Positions 1 to 10,599 of a stretch of DNA of 64,000 nt are shown in pieces (position 1 is the first letter of the stretch; the number at the start of each line of letters is the position of its first letter). This stretch comes from Adiantum capillus-veneris (lineage: Eukaryota > Streptophyta > Polypodiopsida > Polypodiales > Pteridaceae). The stretch is from assembly GCA_014529385.2 (NCBI GenBank), contig CM043961.1, positions 15,022,478 to 15,086,477 of the forward strand, written 5' to 3'. Under the pieces are notes generated by a model. That model was not told where the DNA came from, did not search any database, and saw nothing but the letters and a program-made list of their open reading frames with translations. Made by a program: the position numbers and the translations under genes.

Positions 1-1640
1 CCCCCCCAAAACCCTTAAACAACGTTTTGGGGACCTACTCAAGAAAAAAATCAAATTGAAGTCTACTTTTTCTTGGGAAGGTTTTTTAATATTATCAAAT
101 TTCAATCGCCAACCCTAATCATTCATATTGTCAAGATAAGGGCTAGTATCTTTTTAAAAATCCATGTTTTATTTTGGATGGCCTATTCATTGAATAAAAA
201 GTTAGTTTTTTTAGATATTTTGAACTTTTTGAAGATTATAAACAAATATATCACCACAAAGTTCAAAAATAATAAAATCTCTCTAGCTCATTCCATTAAA
301 AAGAAGGTAATGCATTTTTAACCAACAAAGAACCTATATCCTACTCTAGCACTAAGACTAGTTGACATATCACCATTTATGGTCCACAACCTTACCTCAA
401 ACAAGTGTTTCTATTTCATAATCATAAACAGGCGATTAAAATCAATACATTGGAGCAATACTTTGAGCCAAATGACAAGGCTTTTACAATGCATCCACTT
501 ACTCTTTCAGGAACACAAGTCAAGCTTGAGCATATTAAATGAAGCTTGGGAGATGAGGTAAACTTACACAATCATGAATCTCATTAGTTCTGGTAAATAC
601 TTGTTGAACTCTTTGAAGATATCTCCAAAAAAAAGGGTTCAAAGTCTTTAGGGCACATCTGGCTTTGCAATTGAGAGTAGAAGATAAGGGTTGTTCCCCT
701 TGAAAGTACGTTGTTGGTTGCACTTGAATTACTTTCAAAGGAGTAGAGCCATTTAGCAGATGCTTTGTCCATGGACAATGTGCAAATATTGATTTCACAT
801 ACCTCTTGAGACCAAAAAGCTACAATGAAACATAGTGGAAGGGAATTCAACCTTTTTTCTCCAGAAAAGGGATTAGTTAGTGATGATGAGTGTCTATTAG
901 TTAGTGTTCTATACATGAGAGTATAGAACACTCTCATGTACTCATTGTGGCCAAGTGCTATAGTGTGTTGGTTTGCATGCTTCAGTAATTTATTATTGTA
1001 TTCCAACAAATAGAATCTTTACTAGAAGGCGCACAATCCAATTAGGATTTAATAAATAGCTTGTTGGTGAGCGGAAAAGTATAGCCATGGAGCAGGAAGT
1101 AGGTCAGGCATTGTTTGCATGAGCTACTCTTGTTGGGGAGAGTGAATTTGCAAACTTTATTGATATATCCACACCCCTTTCAAGCAAGCGTCAAGTGCAA
1201 ATGAGCTAGATTGTGCAAAAACAGCTAAACCTAAGTTTTTCACAATCATCACTACACATGCTGGACAAGATTCCAAGGCTTATGGTACAAGTGAAATTCA
1301 ATTGAGGCATGGCCTAAGTAGAGTGCTCCCAAGATCTTGTTGGAAATCTAGGGTGCATGTGTGCAACTTTGTCTAGGAGCATTTTAACTCTAAAGATTAC
1401 GTGGCATTTTTGTGATGTGCTCAAGCATCTGACTACACCATCTTTAGAGTATACCAATGATGGTTAAAGTTGCTAGAATGTTTTTTTTAGTTGTACAACT
1501 TCTACTTTGGTGAAGAATATTGTGATCATATTGATCAAAGGATGTGAAGTGTTTTCTTTAAGAAAATTATTGTTTTGTAATTTTTCTTGGTCATGTGATA
1601 GTTTTGCATGTGACATTGCAAACGTCTAATTAGTGGGATA
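1..1640. other. Unassigned intergenic sequence
   Basis: No reading frame here looks like a protein domain. The open frames are short and overlap on opposite strands. The composition is AT-rich and there are no terminal repeats that I can pair. It may be old transposon debris, but nothing supports a specific call. Confidence 0.5.
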
Positions 1641-1654
1641 CTATTTAGTAGCTT

Positions 1655-2190
1655 CTACTGCATGGATGGGAAAAAAGTGCGATCATGCCATTTTGAGGTA
1701 AGAATTCAAGAAGTCATGTCCTCCTCGTCAGCACTCCAATCATCAGATACTTCTTCTTACATAAGGTATGGCAGACAAGGAACCGCCGTGTGTTTGAAGG
1801 AGGTTTTGAGGTGGCAAGCTTCGCAGAAATTACTCAAGAAAGCAAAGTGCTAATATGGACGCTTGGGCACAAGCAACACTCGGAGGATTGGTCTAGGACT
1901 ACTTGTGCCTTGTTTTCAGCAGATGGAATGCCTAGGATGGGGAAAAATCTTGGCCATCGGTAAATAAAAGATCTCATAAGGACAAGTTTATGGACCTTGT
2001 GTATCGAGGAGGAGGGGGCGGGTTGGTCGGGGCGGGTTGGTGGAGGTGGTTGCCCTGTTAGCCGATGTAATTATAGTCCCTAGATGATGTCATGCCTCAA
2101 CAAGAGCATGACAAGACCTTGTAATTTTTTGGGCTGTTCAATATAATTCACTCACAATTGTGAGTTTTGCAAAAAAACAAAAATGCAATG
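1655..2190 (+). pseudogene. Probable 3' remnant of a LINE-type retrotransposon
   Basis: A plus-strand stretch near 1765-1860 translates to a segment containing VWQTRNRRVFEGG, which resembles the region after the reverse transcriptase of plant LINEs, where an RN-x-R-V-F motif follows a tryptophan. About 250 bases downstream comes a 3'-UTR-like stretch, with an AATATAATTC polyadenylation-like region and GTTTTGCAAAAAAACAAAAA. This is how plant LINE 3' ends often look. No upstream reverse transcriptase core is visible, so it would be a 5'-truncated copy. The call rests on weak motif resemblance and could be wrong. Confidence 0.33.
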
Positions 2191-2542
2191 GTGCCATTGT
2201 GAGAGATTGTGTTGTTTTTGGTGAAAAATCAAGTAATTCCAATGTGTCTCTTTTTTAAATTGGATGTTTTGTCATATGGTAGATTGAGGATGTCCATTGT
2301 TGTGTTATGTTCTTATAAGTAAATTATTGGCTAGATAGTGGGTTGTTTTATTAGGAAATTCAATTGCCTTTTTGTGCTAGATCTGCCATATTGATTGATT
2401 TGCTCTTCTAATCCATCTTGTCATAATTGGGTGGTCTTGCTAGCAACGACAATCAAATTGCTTAGAAATATTTTCTCGGACATTGGAGATCCCTTAAGGT
2501 GGGAGGGGGCACGGGGTGCAAAAGAAACTGGAAGAGTGGGAA

Positions 2543-2792
2543 AACACACACACACACACACACACAATTGAATGTGTGGAGAAGGCCTTGTCAAAAATAT
2601 TCTTCCTAATTGAAAAAAATAAGGGCACGCTTTAAACTCTCAAGCATTTTTTGATAAACACCAAGACTTTTGAAAATTTGTCGGTTTTGTTAAAGGAAAG
2701 CTGGGAATATAGTGGAGGTTTTGCAATTTTAACTCATTATAAATACATGAAACATTCATTTTGTACACACAATGTGAGTGTGTGTGTGTGTG

Positions 2793-2823
<31 letters not shown>
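2543..2823. repeat. (AC)n, (TG)n and (GA)n microsatellites
   Basis: An (AC)n run lies at about 2543-2566. A compound (TG)n/(GA)n tract lies at about 2776-2823 and continues into short GAGT repeats. No gene is seen between them. Confidence 0.9.
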
Positions 2824-2826
<3 letters not shown>

Positions 2827-2893
2827 GTGAGTGAGTATGAATGGAAAGTGAATGGCCACTTTCCTTTTAACGTTAAGGAAAGTAAACCTTGAA

Positions 2894-2926
2894 GGGGGGG
2901 GGGGGGGGGGAAGTAAACCTTTACTT
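2894..2926. repeat. Poly-G tract and short hairpin at the probable Helitron 3' end
   Basis: A run of about 17 G is followed immediately by a perfect inverted repeat at 2911-2926 (AAGTAAA and TTTACTT around CC). The related string AGTAAACCTT also occurs on the other side of the G run at 2881. It lies just beyond the end of the endonuclease coding region on the minus strand, where Helitrons carry a short terminal hairpin. I cannot place the exact terminus, and no CTRR end is obvious. Helitrons with an endonuclease often lack CTRR. Confidence 0.35.
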
Positions 2927-2966
2927 GCCTTTACTTTCTTAAAACTTTGAAAAACAAGGTGAGGGA

Positions 2967-3842
2967 TTACGAGGGCCTGCCAATGGAAGGATTTGTGGAG
3001 GTGCTTTTAGGAAGAGGGGAGTATTGGAATGTGTTTTTGGAGTTTAGTGGGAGCAGCAAGTAAATAATGGAGTGGTCTGACCAGAAGGAGAAGTTAGTGC
3101 CTGTTGTTATGTTAGTGAAGGAATTTGTAGTCCAAATGTGATCCAAAGTTGAGTCGTAGATTGTTGTGGTTTGGGTTATATGTTGTGTCATGTTGTGTGT
3201 GGAGAGAAGGTTAGAAAGTGCAAGGTATTCAGGTGTTTGGTATTTAGCATTGATGTTGAAGTCACCGAGTAAAATGGTAGGGGTGTGTTGGAGGTGAGGT
3301 GTGAGTAGTGTGGTCAATGTTTGCAGGAGTAAAGGAAGTGGAGTTGAGGGTCTGCGGTATAGTGTTATTAGGGTTATTGGTTGATTATGTGGTGTGCTCA
3401 GGAGTGTTGCAATGCATTCTATTTCATTCGTGGAAATGATGTTGTGGTGTTGTAGATGTATGTTTTTGTTTGATGTGAAGAGGGATACTCCCATGGGGCC
3501 ATTTGTTTGAGTATGTGTGTAACCGTTTATGGCCACTGTGTTAGGATGTTGTAGTTTTGTTTCTTGGAGACAAAGAATGTGGGAGGCCATTAAGCTATTA
3601 TCATGAATGAGGTTGTTGTGGTGTTTCTTTAGGGACACAATGTTAAGAGATTGTATTATCAAGTTATTTCCGGGCAAAGAGTGGAGGTCAAGCTGTGTAG
3701 GTTGCCAAGTGGCATGTATTTTGAGGCGGTCTAACTCAGTTAGAACTGTTTGGTCTACTTTAATATGGTTTGGAGTTAATTGTGCTAGGAGGTAAAGGTT
3801 GTCGGGATCTCTTACGCGAGAGGGCAGTGTACACAAGGCCAT
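2967..3842 (-). pseudogene. Helitron APE-like endonuclease domain
   Basis: This frame opens within helicase motif VI and runs on into an endonuclease/exonuclease/phosphatase fold. Visible motifs in order are SLNIVSL near residue 66, the catalytic-glutamate segment LQETKL near residue 93, GDFNIN near residue 194, TLDHIW and finally SDHSII. These match the AP-endonuclease-like domain that LINEs also carry. In Helentrons it is fused to the end of the helicase and is thought to nick DNA during transposition. The frame starts with CTLPSRVRDPDNLYLL, which is the natural continuation of the helicase ALSR motif, so a small deletion has shifted the original fusion out of frame. The domain itself is otherwise open to its stop. 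Confidence 0.8.
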
Positions 3843-5130
3843 GACTTCGGATGCTGGTTGGATCGAAAGCCAAGGTTTCTGGTGTCAAGCCTTGTGCACG
3901 GTGTATGGTTCTAGCAACTGCAGGTTGAATTGGGAATTGTGTTCTAGTAATAGTGTTTAGGAAGTTCTTTCCTATTTGAAACTCACGTGTAATTTTTTGG
4001 ATTGGTGTCCATTGTCTATCTATTGATGCAATGTATAGTTGTTGGTTTTCATACCTAGTTCTTTGGCCTACTTTAGTGGTTTGAAAGTGAATCCAGATTG
4101 TTTGTGTCGTGGAGTTTTGTGTAATCGCTTTGAATATACCGTCGGCTCCATTGACTAGGCCATCTAGAATGTCAATATTTCTAGCACAAAGTTCTACAAT
4201 TAGGCCTGGTTTTAAGTGAAGTTTTTTGTGAAGACCTGCTGTCAATTTTGGATCTATTGGTATTTGAATAGTTTTGTTGCAATTTTTTGCCCTTGTGTCT
4301 TGTGCTTCAATAAATAGTGGTGTCCCTATGGTAGTGTTGAAATTATGTTGGTTGTGTAGGTCTTTATCTTTGTTTGCATAGTAAAGGTGGGAGACGATGG
4401 CTGGATGAGGTACTGTGCGCATGTAATGTGTATTGAGGTACAAAATGTCTTCGTTGGTGTGTTTTGAAATCCGTATCCTGTTGAGTATGTCGATGAATGT
4501 CTTGTTAGTTTGTCTCATGATGCTTGTTAACTCATAAGACTTTATGTGGTCATGCCAGAAAGAGGGTGAGATAGCTTCGAGTAATTGATGTTTCTTGGAG
4601 AATATCCAAGAGTCGCGCACAGGACTCCCTTGGCAAAGATCGCTGCACAAGACAACATCAACACCACCAAATGGAAGGTTGTAGTTGTTCTTTATTGCAC
4701 GCAGACGAGAGTCTGCCATAGCGAAGACGCTGGTTCCAATCAAGGAGACTTCATCGAAAACGGCTAGTTGCAGGTCGCGATAAAGCAGTCGTAGTTCATT
4801 CAGTCTCTCAGGTGATAGGGAAGTGTTAGATTATGTGAGCAGTGGTAAGTGGAGGGCTGAGTGGATAGTGGTTCCACCGATGTTAAAGGCAGCCTTGCCC
4901 GTGTATGCCATTAGCAAAGCTTTTGTCGATGTTGGGTTGGAATGCGATCTGTGGTTATAGAAACGTAGAAGTCCTTGGACAATCAAAAGGAGGGTGAAAG
5001 TTTTCCCTGTGCCTGCGCCTCCAGTTAGGAAAATATGGATTGGTTCTGTAGAAAATATACGTTTTCTTAGCATAATATCATCGAATATTAGCCTTTGTTG
5101 TGTGTTAAGTAGTAGAATGCTCTTGTAATA
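3760..5130 (-). pseudogene. Helitron PIF1-like helicase domain
   Basis: This is a superfamily 1B DNA helicase that would unwind the donor strand during rolling-circle transfer. Motifs in order are Walker A (GGAGTGKT) near 4995-5030, a TGKAA segment, Walker B as AVFDEVSL near 4730-4770, a drifted motif III (the expected G-D-x-x-Q-L-P-P reads SDLCQGSPV), SIMRQ, and near the end TIHRAQGLT followed by VYTALSR. A stop near 4830 and a shift near 3815 break it. The length from Walker A to ALSR, about 400 residues, is normal for Helitron helicases. The endonuclease follows directly downstream and Rep lies upstream. It is a non-functional copy because of the breaks and the damaged motif III. Confidence 0.85.
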
Positions 5131-5142
5131 TATATCATTTGG

Positions 5143-6545
5143 CTACAGTAGTATTTTTATGGTTGGTATGGTGTGTGTATGCAGCTGGTGGTGTTGGATA
5201 TTTAGGTCTTGTGTGATGTCGACACGAATATGGGAGGAAATATTAGATAGTGTTGTAGATGTCGAAGGTGTATTGGTGGCTAGTGAGGCGGTGTTAAGGT
5301 TGTACTTTAGTATTGTGGTTTTGTTATATTTGGATTTGTTTGTATCGATGGTGGGTTTGTTTTGATTGTATACATCTTTCCATGTGAGTCCATCTGTTAG
5401 ATGTTGAGTTTCATTATTTATCCATGGTAGAAATAAAAGACATTGTTCTCTATAATAATTATATGGGTTTTTTGCGGCATTATATTTGACATATCGTATA
5501 ATCTTTGGTTTGGTACGTTTTTTGTATGTGTTGTTTGTTGTATTGTATGTGGAGGCAAATTCTGCCAATGATATGGCATTGAGTTGGACAGGACGTGTGC
5601 AGTATTTGTCTATGGTTGTTTCGTAGAAGATGTTTGTGCTAGTCGGGTCTATGTTTTGTAGGAGGTGTTTTCGCTTGAGAAGCATTGTTCTCTCGTGGGG
5701 AGGGTTTGTGTTTATGAACATAAATTCTTGAGTTGCGCTGTAGAGAGGCAGGAAAGTGCAATATATACTGCTTGTTGTGAGTTTAATTGCTGTGTGTTTA
5801 GTATTGTGTTTCCTATTTTTCGAAGTCTATCGTATGTAGTTGCATTGTTTTCAATGCAAGAGTCAAATTGTTCTTTGATTGCTTTGATGAGTGTGTTATC
5901 AAATTTTGTTATATATGAGGTGCAATAGGTAGTTGCTCCGTGTGCATTTAAAATGTATTGTATATCTGAATTTGCATCCCATAGCTTTGAAATGGTTGGA
6001 TTGAAGTTATTTATGTAAATATCTTTGGTATTTCTTTTCTACAGAAGTGTTGGGCTTGAGATTGTGGATGATATAGCTTCGATGTAATCGTCAAATCGAA
6101 GGTCCATAGACACGAGCCACTGTTCGAATGTAATATTTGCTTTATAATCTAGTAGTAGCAGATTATCTTTTATTTGTTTGTGTTTGTTTCTTTTGTATTG
6201 GATATTCTTATCTGGAGAATGGCAGGGTTCTAAAATCATAGTAAAAGGCATTGGGTAGCGAGGAAAGTCAAAGCGGCATCCTTTGCGTTTTCTGAAGCAA
6301 GTCTTCCTATGCTTGTGTGTTTGAATTTCTTGTAAATCTACAGGAAGGAGCATGGAGTCAGTTGTTATGTACTTATCAATGAAATCCACAACATCTTCAT
6401 TGGAATCTTTCCCATAGATAGGAGCATTTTCTATCCATAGGAGGCCATGATCATGTTGGCTACCTCGACTCTGAAACTCGGTTACAAAAAAGTAATCTTT
6501 GAGTTTTCCCAATATGGTTATATCCTTGGTTAGCAATTTCTTCAT
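5143..6545 (-). pseudogene. Helitron HUH Rep endonuclease domain and linker
   Basis: The Rep domain cleaves and joins single DNA strands during rolling-circle transposition. The HUH motif is seen as SQHDHGLLW (histidines at residues 31 and 33 of the 6039-6545 frame). It is followed by the typical Helitron string GCRFDFPRYPM. A single in-frame TAG near 6040 interrupts it. Beyond the stop, the same frame carries TYCTSYITK near 5930, a good match to the two-tyrosine Y2 motif. A frameshift near 5735 leads to the 5143-5721 frame, with the conserved linker between Rep and helicase (SLAEFAS, then NPYNYYREQCLLFLPW). Catalytic residues are kept, so decay looks fairly recent. Confidence 0.85.
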
Positions 6546-6593
6546 CCCGTTAAATCAGTTCAAGTAAAAGCGGACTGTTGTTGCAGAGTCGGC

Positions 6594-7217
6594 TCATACC
6601 AAATCTCGTATGTATGATGCTTCTGTCTGTGTGCTTGCACGTGTGATGGGGTTGAGCTTAGTAAGTGCTCTAATCAAGGGCTCCCAACTTTTCTCAGGTG
6701 CAGAAAATGTGATGAAGAATGTTGGTGGTCCAAGTTGTTTAATCATAGCGAAGGCGTTTTTTTTTAGTTTCTCTTTGTAGTCGGGTGATGTTCGCAATGC
6801 CTCGAAGTCACGATATCCAAGTTGGGAGGACAAGACCTTCTCAATGTTAGTATCTCCAAGAACTTGTGCGGCCACTAGTGTATTGTGGTTTAGCTTGCCT
6901 TTGCGCATACGGATCCAAATGGATCCCAGGATTTTTTGAGTCATGACTTTGACTATTTTGAAAACAAGATTCTCTAAATTTAGTGAGAACCTTCTATCAC
7001 TATGCATAAGCTCCCATTGAGCCACGTGCTGATATTTATGCTTAGCAAGTGTATGGTATTTACGGGGCTCACCATAGAAAATAGTAGGGAAACTAAGTTC
7101 TTCACAGTGTTCATCTTTGAAAATACTCAAGGGATTATTTTCCTCGGCAGAAGCTACAAAGAAGATTTTGTTGTTGTAATCTACTACTTGTTGCGATGAC
7201 TCAATTCCATGGAGCAT
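6594..7217 (-). pseudogene. Helitron_like_N domain
   Basis: The frame includes SFPTIFYGEPRKYHTLAKHK, a long stretch with IWIRMRKGKLN, then PPTFFITFSAPEKSWEPL. That last part matches the Helitron_like_N family (the canonical G-P-P-T-F-F-x-T-x-S motif) just upstream of the HUH motif. It joins the Rep segment at about 6550 through a short shifted stretch. The upstream end overlaps the DUF6570-like frame by about 30 bases in another frame, so one more frameshift lies near 7200. Confidence 0.8.
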
Positions 7218-7792
7218 GACATCTGTAGGTAGATCATCTTCTTCTGTGGTTGATTGTCGTCGGCAAAATCATCAGGTAAAGGACAATGAAGACTATGAAA
7301 ATGTCTTACCCACTCGTTGTTCAGAGAAATATTTTCGTTCTTGTATACATATGTTTGCAATAGGTGAGTAGTGGCTTTCATTGTAAGCAATGGTCGAACA
7401 ACCCCGGAAAGGTAGCAATGATTGTATTGTAGACCTACTAGTATTGAGGCTTCATCATGAATAAACCTTGGCAATATTTGTTGTGTTTTCTCCAAGGATG
7501 TCAAAACATTAACAACGCTATCTCGCAAGCCAAATTGACCATCGTATGTAAGCTCCCTAATTTTGGCGAAAGGTAGCCTAGGACTTACAAGGCGGCTTTC
7601 TAAATGATTTAGCTTCTCTACTGTAGCCAAGGGGAGGTTAAATCCTATGGAATTCAATTGTTTGAGCAGTGCACCATGTTGTTGCCTTCTAGGACTGCAT
7701 GAAGTGCAAACATAGTTTTCGTGCATCTCATTGTTTCTAGATCTTCCAAGTGCCGATCTACGTCCTTTTTTAGCTAATTGTGAAAAAAACAT
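7184..7792 (-). pseudogene. Helitron N-terminal DUF6570-like region
   Basis: This segment contains CTSCSP, then LPLATVEKLNHLESRLVSPR, FAKIREL and the sequence LPRFIHDEASILVGLQ. The pattern (leucine-rich block, LVSPRLPF, DGQFGLRDSVVNV, LPR) matches the DUF6570 family found ahead of Helitron_like_N in many Helitron proteins. The cysteines CTSC may be half of a zinc site. The frame ends in overlap with the next domain in a shifted frame. The family assignment is from memory and was not tested by profile search. Confidence 0.6.
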
Positions 7793-8580
7793 TAAACGTC
7801 CACATTTATAACATCGATATATAGGAACATGTTTGTTGTTTCTATGTACTGTTGTATAGCTTTCGTTGATGGGGAGTCTTGTTCAATGTTTATGCTAGAT
7901 GGAGCTGTGGGGTGTTTTTTTTTTTTAAGTTTTTTAATTTTTGATGTTATTGCACCTATTTCTCGAATGGCTCCGTCACCTAAGGAAGCAAATTGCCTCG
8001 CGATGGATATAGGGAGTTCATTCGGGTGCTGGAGAATCAAAGCTGTCAATGACTCTGTCTCATTTTTGTCCCAGGTACGAGGCTTGCGTTTGTGTGTGGA
8101 TCGGTTGTCTCCCAAGTAAAAAAATAGGTCACCACTTCTATCAACAATGATGATTTTGTGGAATGTCGTTGGGTCGCCTCCACTATTGAATGTTGTGTTT
8201 TTTATTGAAGTTATTGGCACACCGTAAATATAAACATCACATGCAATACTAAATCTCAAGGAGAACACATGGATAATATCAACTGCAATACTAATAGATG
8301 ATGTGTGAGTATTTAATACTTGGGTCAAAATGGAGCAATGATGTTCACCGGAAGCCAAATGCGCTAAGGAAGGTGTGATGGTTGGTGTTTGCTCCAATGA
8401 TACTCTCACTGCCTCTATCATAATATTGGTGATTTTTTGTAATGACAAGCGCGACTTTATTATTTTATTGAGCACGAGGAAAACATTATTATTCCATGGG
8501 TGATCAACAAGGAAAGCACTATCAATCTCATTTCGAATGAGCTGTTCAAAAGATGCATTATGGTTGGTTGAGGAAGCCAT
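7792..8580 (-). CDS. Unrecognised Helitron N-terminal protein with SANT/Myb-like segment
   Basis: This is an open frame of 262 residues abutting the DUF6570-like frame, with overlapping stop and start. The start at 8580 follows the (GA)n tract and is the first methionine. Residues 1-160 match no family I know. Residues about 165-225 contain RTWDKNETESLTALILQHP and TSKIKKLKKKK, with the spacing of a SANT/Myb-like DNA-binding helix set ending in a basic tail. It could be the true N-terminus of the Rep/helicase polyprotein or a separate captured gene. The C-terminus is hydrophobic and rich in isoleucine and valine. Confidence 0.45.
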   Translation of the reverse strand: MASSTNHNASFEQLIRNEIDSAFLVDHPWNNNVFLVLNKIIKSRLSLQKITNIMIEAVRVSLEQTPTITPSLAHLASGEHHCSILTQVLNTHTSSISIAVDIIHVFSLRFSIACDVYIYGVPITSIKNTTFNSGGDPTTFHKIIIVDRSGDLFFYLGDNRSTHKRKPRTWDKNETESLTALILQHPNELPISIARQFASLGDGAIREIGAITSKIKKLKKKKHPTAPSSINIEQDSPSTKAIQQYIETTNMFLYIDVINVDV

Positions 8581-8650
8581 GTATATACAGTTTTTCCTCC
8601 CCTTACGCTATGCGGTGGAAGGGAGATAAGTAAATGAAATACACACACTA

Positions 8651-8653
<3 letters not shown>

Positions 8654-8712
<59 letters not shown>
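8654..8712. repeat. (GA)n microsatellite upstream of Helitron coding frames
   Basis: About 58 bases of uninterrupted GA lie 75 bases upstream of the first Helitron coding frame as read on the minus strand. Low-complexity open frames through this tract are artefacts. Confidence 0.95.
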
Positions 8713-8715
<3 letters not shown>

Positions 8716-8769
8716 GAATTTACAAGATGAGGGATGGATGGAAGCAATATAATAGAAAGGGTGTTCTTC

Positions 8770-9290
8770 AGCGTGGAGGTGATAGAGCTTCAATGTTGTA
8801 GAGGAGCACTATTTTGTCTCTTTGACAAAAGATGTGATGAGGCCTAATTTGTTGACAGTGAATTTGCTAGCGCGAATAAGGGAGGCTAGTGGCTCATGTG
8901 CGTCTAGCACATCAGAAGCATATAATTCAACAAAGTTTGGCAAGGTGCAATACTTTGTCGACTATGCCACTCGTTAACGAAACATCAATTGGGGAAGCTT
9001 TGTTGGCCAAAATTTTTCCTTCAAGCTTGGGTACCAAAACAATAGTTGTAGATTTTGTGCAAATAGAGCAAAAGTCCAGTTTTTGTTGGTGGTGAAACTT
9101 AGTAGATTTACATTGATCGTGAGAACACTCCACCAAAATTGAGTTCACATTCACAAAGTGAAGTGTGCCAGCTACCTATGTATAGGCACTTGATGAGTTA
9201 GAGGTTTCTTGAGTTATTGAGATGAAATAGGAAAAGCAATATCAATACTTACTTCTTGATTGTGAGCAACATCAAGAATATGGGGCTTAT
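8770..9290 (-). pseudogene. RPA-like C-terminal module, third (partial) copy
   Basis: The minus strand encodes a segment with CKSTKFHHQQ, DFCSICTKSTT and LVPKLEGKILANKASPIDVS. It is nearly identical to the modules at 9.35-9.8 kb and 10.6-11.0 kb. The paired cysteines (CSHDQC and CSIC) resemble the zinc ribbon of the large RPA subunit's C-terminal DNA-binding domain. Only the zinc-ribbon exon is duplicated here, not the upstream OB-fold exon. It is the distal copy of a tandem series. Confidence 0.65.
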
Positions 9291-9329
9291 ATGGTTCCTC
9301 CACGGTGCTTGAGGCGAGGACTTCTGATG

Positions 9330-10400
9330 TGTGCTAGTATAGTAATAGCTTCAATGTTGTAGAGGAGCACTACTTTGTCTCTTCCAAAAAAGATGTGATG
9401 AGGCCTAATTTGTTGATAGTGAACCTGCTAGTGCGAACAAAGGAGGCTAGTAGCTCATGTGCGTCTAGCACATCAGAAGCATATAATTCAACAAAGTTTT
9501 CCAAGGTGCAATACTTTGTCGACTATGTCACTCGTTAATGAAACATCAATTGGGGAAGCTTTGTTGGCCAAAATGTTTCCTTCAAGCTTGGGCACCAAAA
9601 CAATAGTTGTAGATTTTGAGCAAATAGAGCAAAAGTCCAGGTCTTGTTGGTGGTGAAACTTAGTAGGTTTGCATTGATCGTGAAAAACTCCACCAAAATT
9701 GAGTTCACATTCACAAAGTATAGTGTGGCAGTTACCTATGTATAGGCACCTGACGAGTTAGAGGTTTCTTGAGTTGTTGCGATGAAACAGGAAAAGCAAG
9801 ATCAATACTTACTTCTTGATTGTGACCAACATCAAGAATATGGGGCTTATATGCTTCTTCCACGGTGCTTGAGGCGACGACTTGTGATGTCTGCTAGTAT
9901 AGTAATATCCAAGATTAAGAGTGTATTGCGTCGACCTGTGAAGGAACCTATGTTTTGTGCAACAAAAGTAGGATGCACATCGGTTTCTAGAGCATGAAAA
10001 ATAGCGTCGTAATCGTCTTTATGTGCATTCACAAAGCTAAGCTATGATGGCAAGAGAGAGAAAATATTAGGAAGCTGCAAATCTGTAGAAGGGCGAAGAT
10101 AAGTAAGCCTTATAGTGGTATGGTCCTCAGCTGTTGGACGATCTACAACAACAAGATCATCTTGGGAAAGACTAGCTTTTGAAGTGTTAGCATGGCCCTG
10201 TATAACAACAAAAGCTATAGTTCCAAAGTGTATATGGGTGCCTTGTGTATGCAAGGACTATGTGTCATCCAAAAATTGATGCACTTTGCTCTCTGGGTAG
10301 AAACTAAGGCTGACTTCAAAAGGCTTTTTCTTTTCTACAACTGTGGAAGCATTGAAAAATAGTACATAAGGAGATTTGCAACCGTCTGACTTAGTTTGTG
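9330..10400 (-). pseudogene. RPA-like 3' half, second copy
   Basis: This unit repeats the layout of 10.6-11.67 kb. An exon near 10.05-10.25 kb (HFGTIAFVVIQGHANTSKAS and following) comes first on the minus strand, then the segment near 9.85-10.03 kb (TFVAQNIGSFTGR), then the zinc-ribbon segment near 9.46-9.75 kb. Compared with the first copy it has substitutions, and the glycine start of the exon differs. The spacing of the two units is about 1,270 bases. It appears to be a tandem duplication of the gene's 3' half, not an independent gene. Confidence 0.65.
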
Positions 10401-10560
10401 TTAATATCGTGTCGTTTCCAATTTAAAAAGTGTTGATTGAGGGCATGGGAAAAGGGGAAATGCCGCTCCAAAATAGACAAAAATACTGTAAAAATTTGAG
10501 GAAACAGCGTAATTTTTTGAGCTTTTCTCTTGAAATATTGAGATGGGAATTTACAAGATT
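10400..10560. repeat. Dispersed ~150-bp repeat inserted between RPA modules
   Basis: The stretch around GAGGGCATGGGAAAAGGGG and CCAAAATAGAC is closely related to 13,225-13,340 and, inverted, to 13.9-14.15 kb. It sits exactly at the boundary between the two duplicated RPA units. Confidence 0.7.
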
Positions 10561-10599
10561 AGCATGGATGAAAACAATATAATACAAAGGGTGTTCTTC

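Noticed and set aside
7792-8580. OTU protease domain at the Helitron N-terminus
   Set aside because: Some Helitrons carry one, but no Asp-Gly-x-Cys catalytic motif or matching histidine block is visible here.
8460-8793. Open frames rich in Ser-Leu repeats on the minus strand
   Set aside because: They are translations of the (GA)n microsatellite and have no domain outside it. The same applies to frames at 16,105, 17,518, 17,566, 18,051, 22,669, 35,764 and 44,238.
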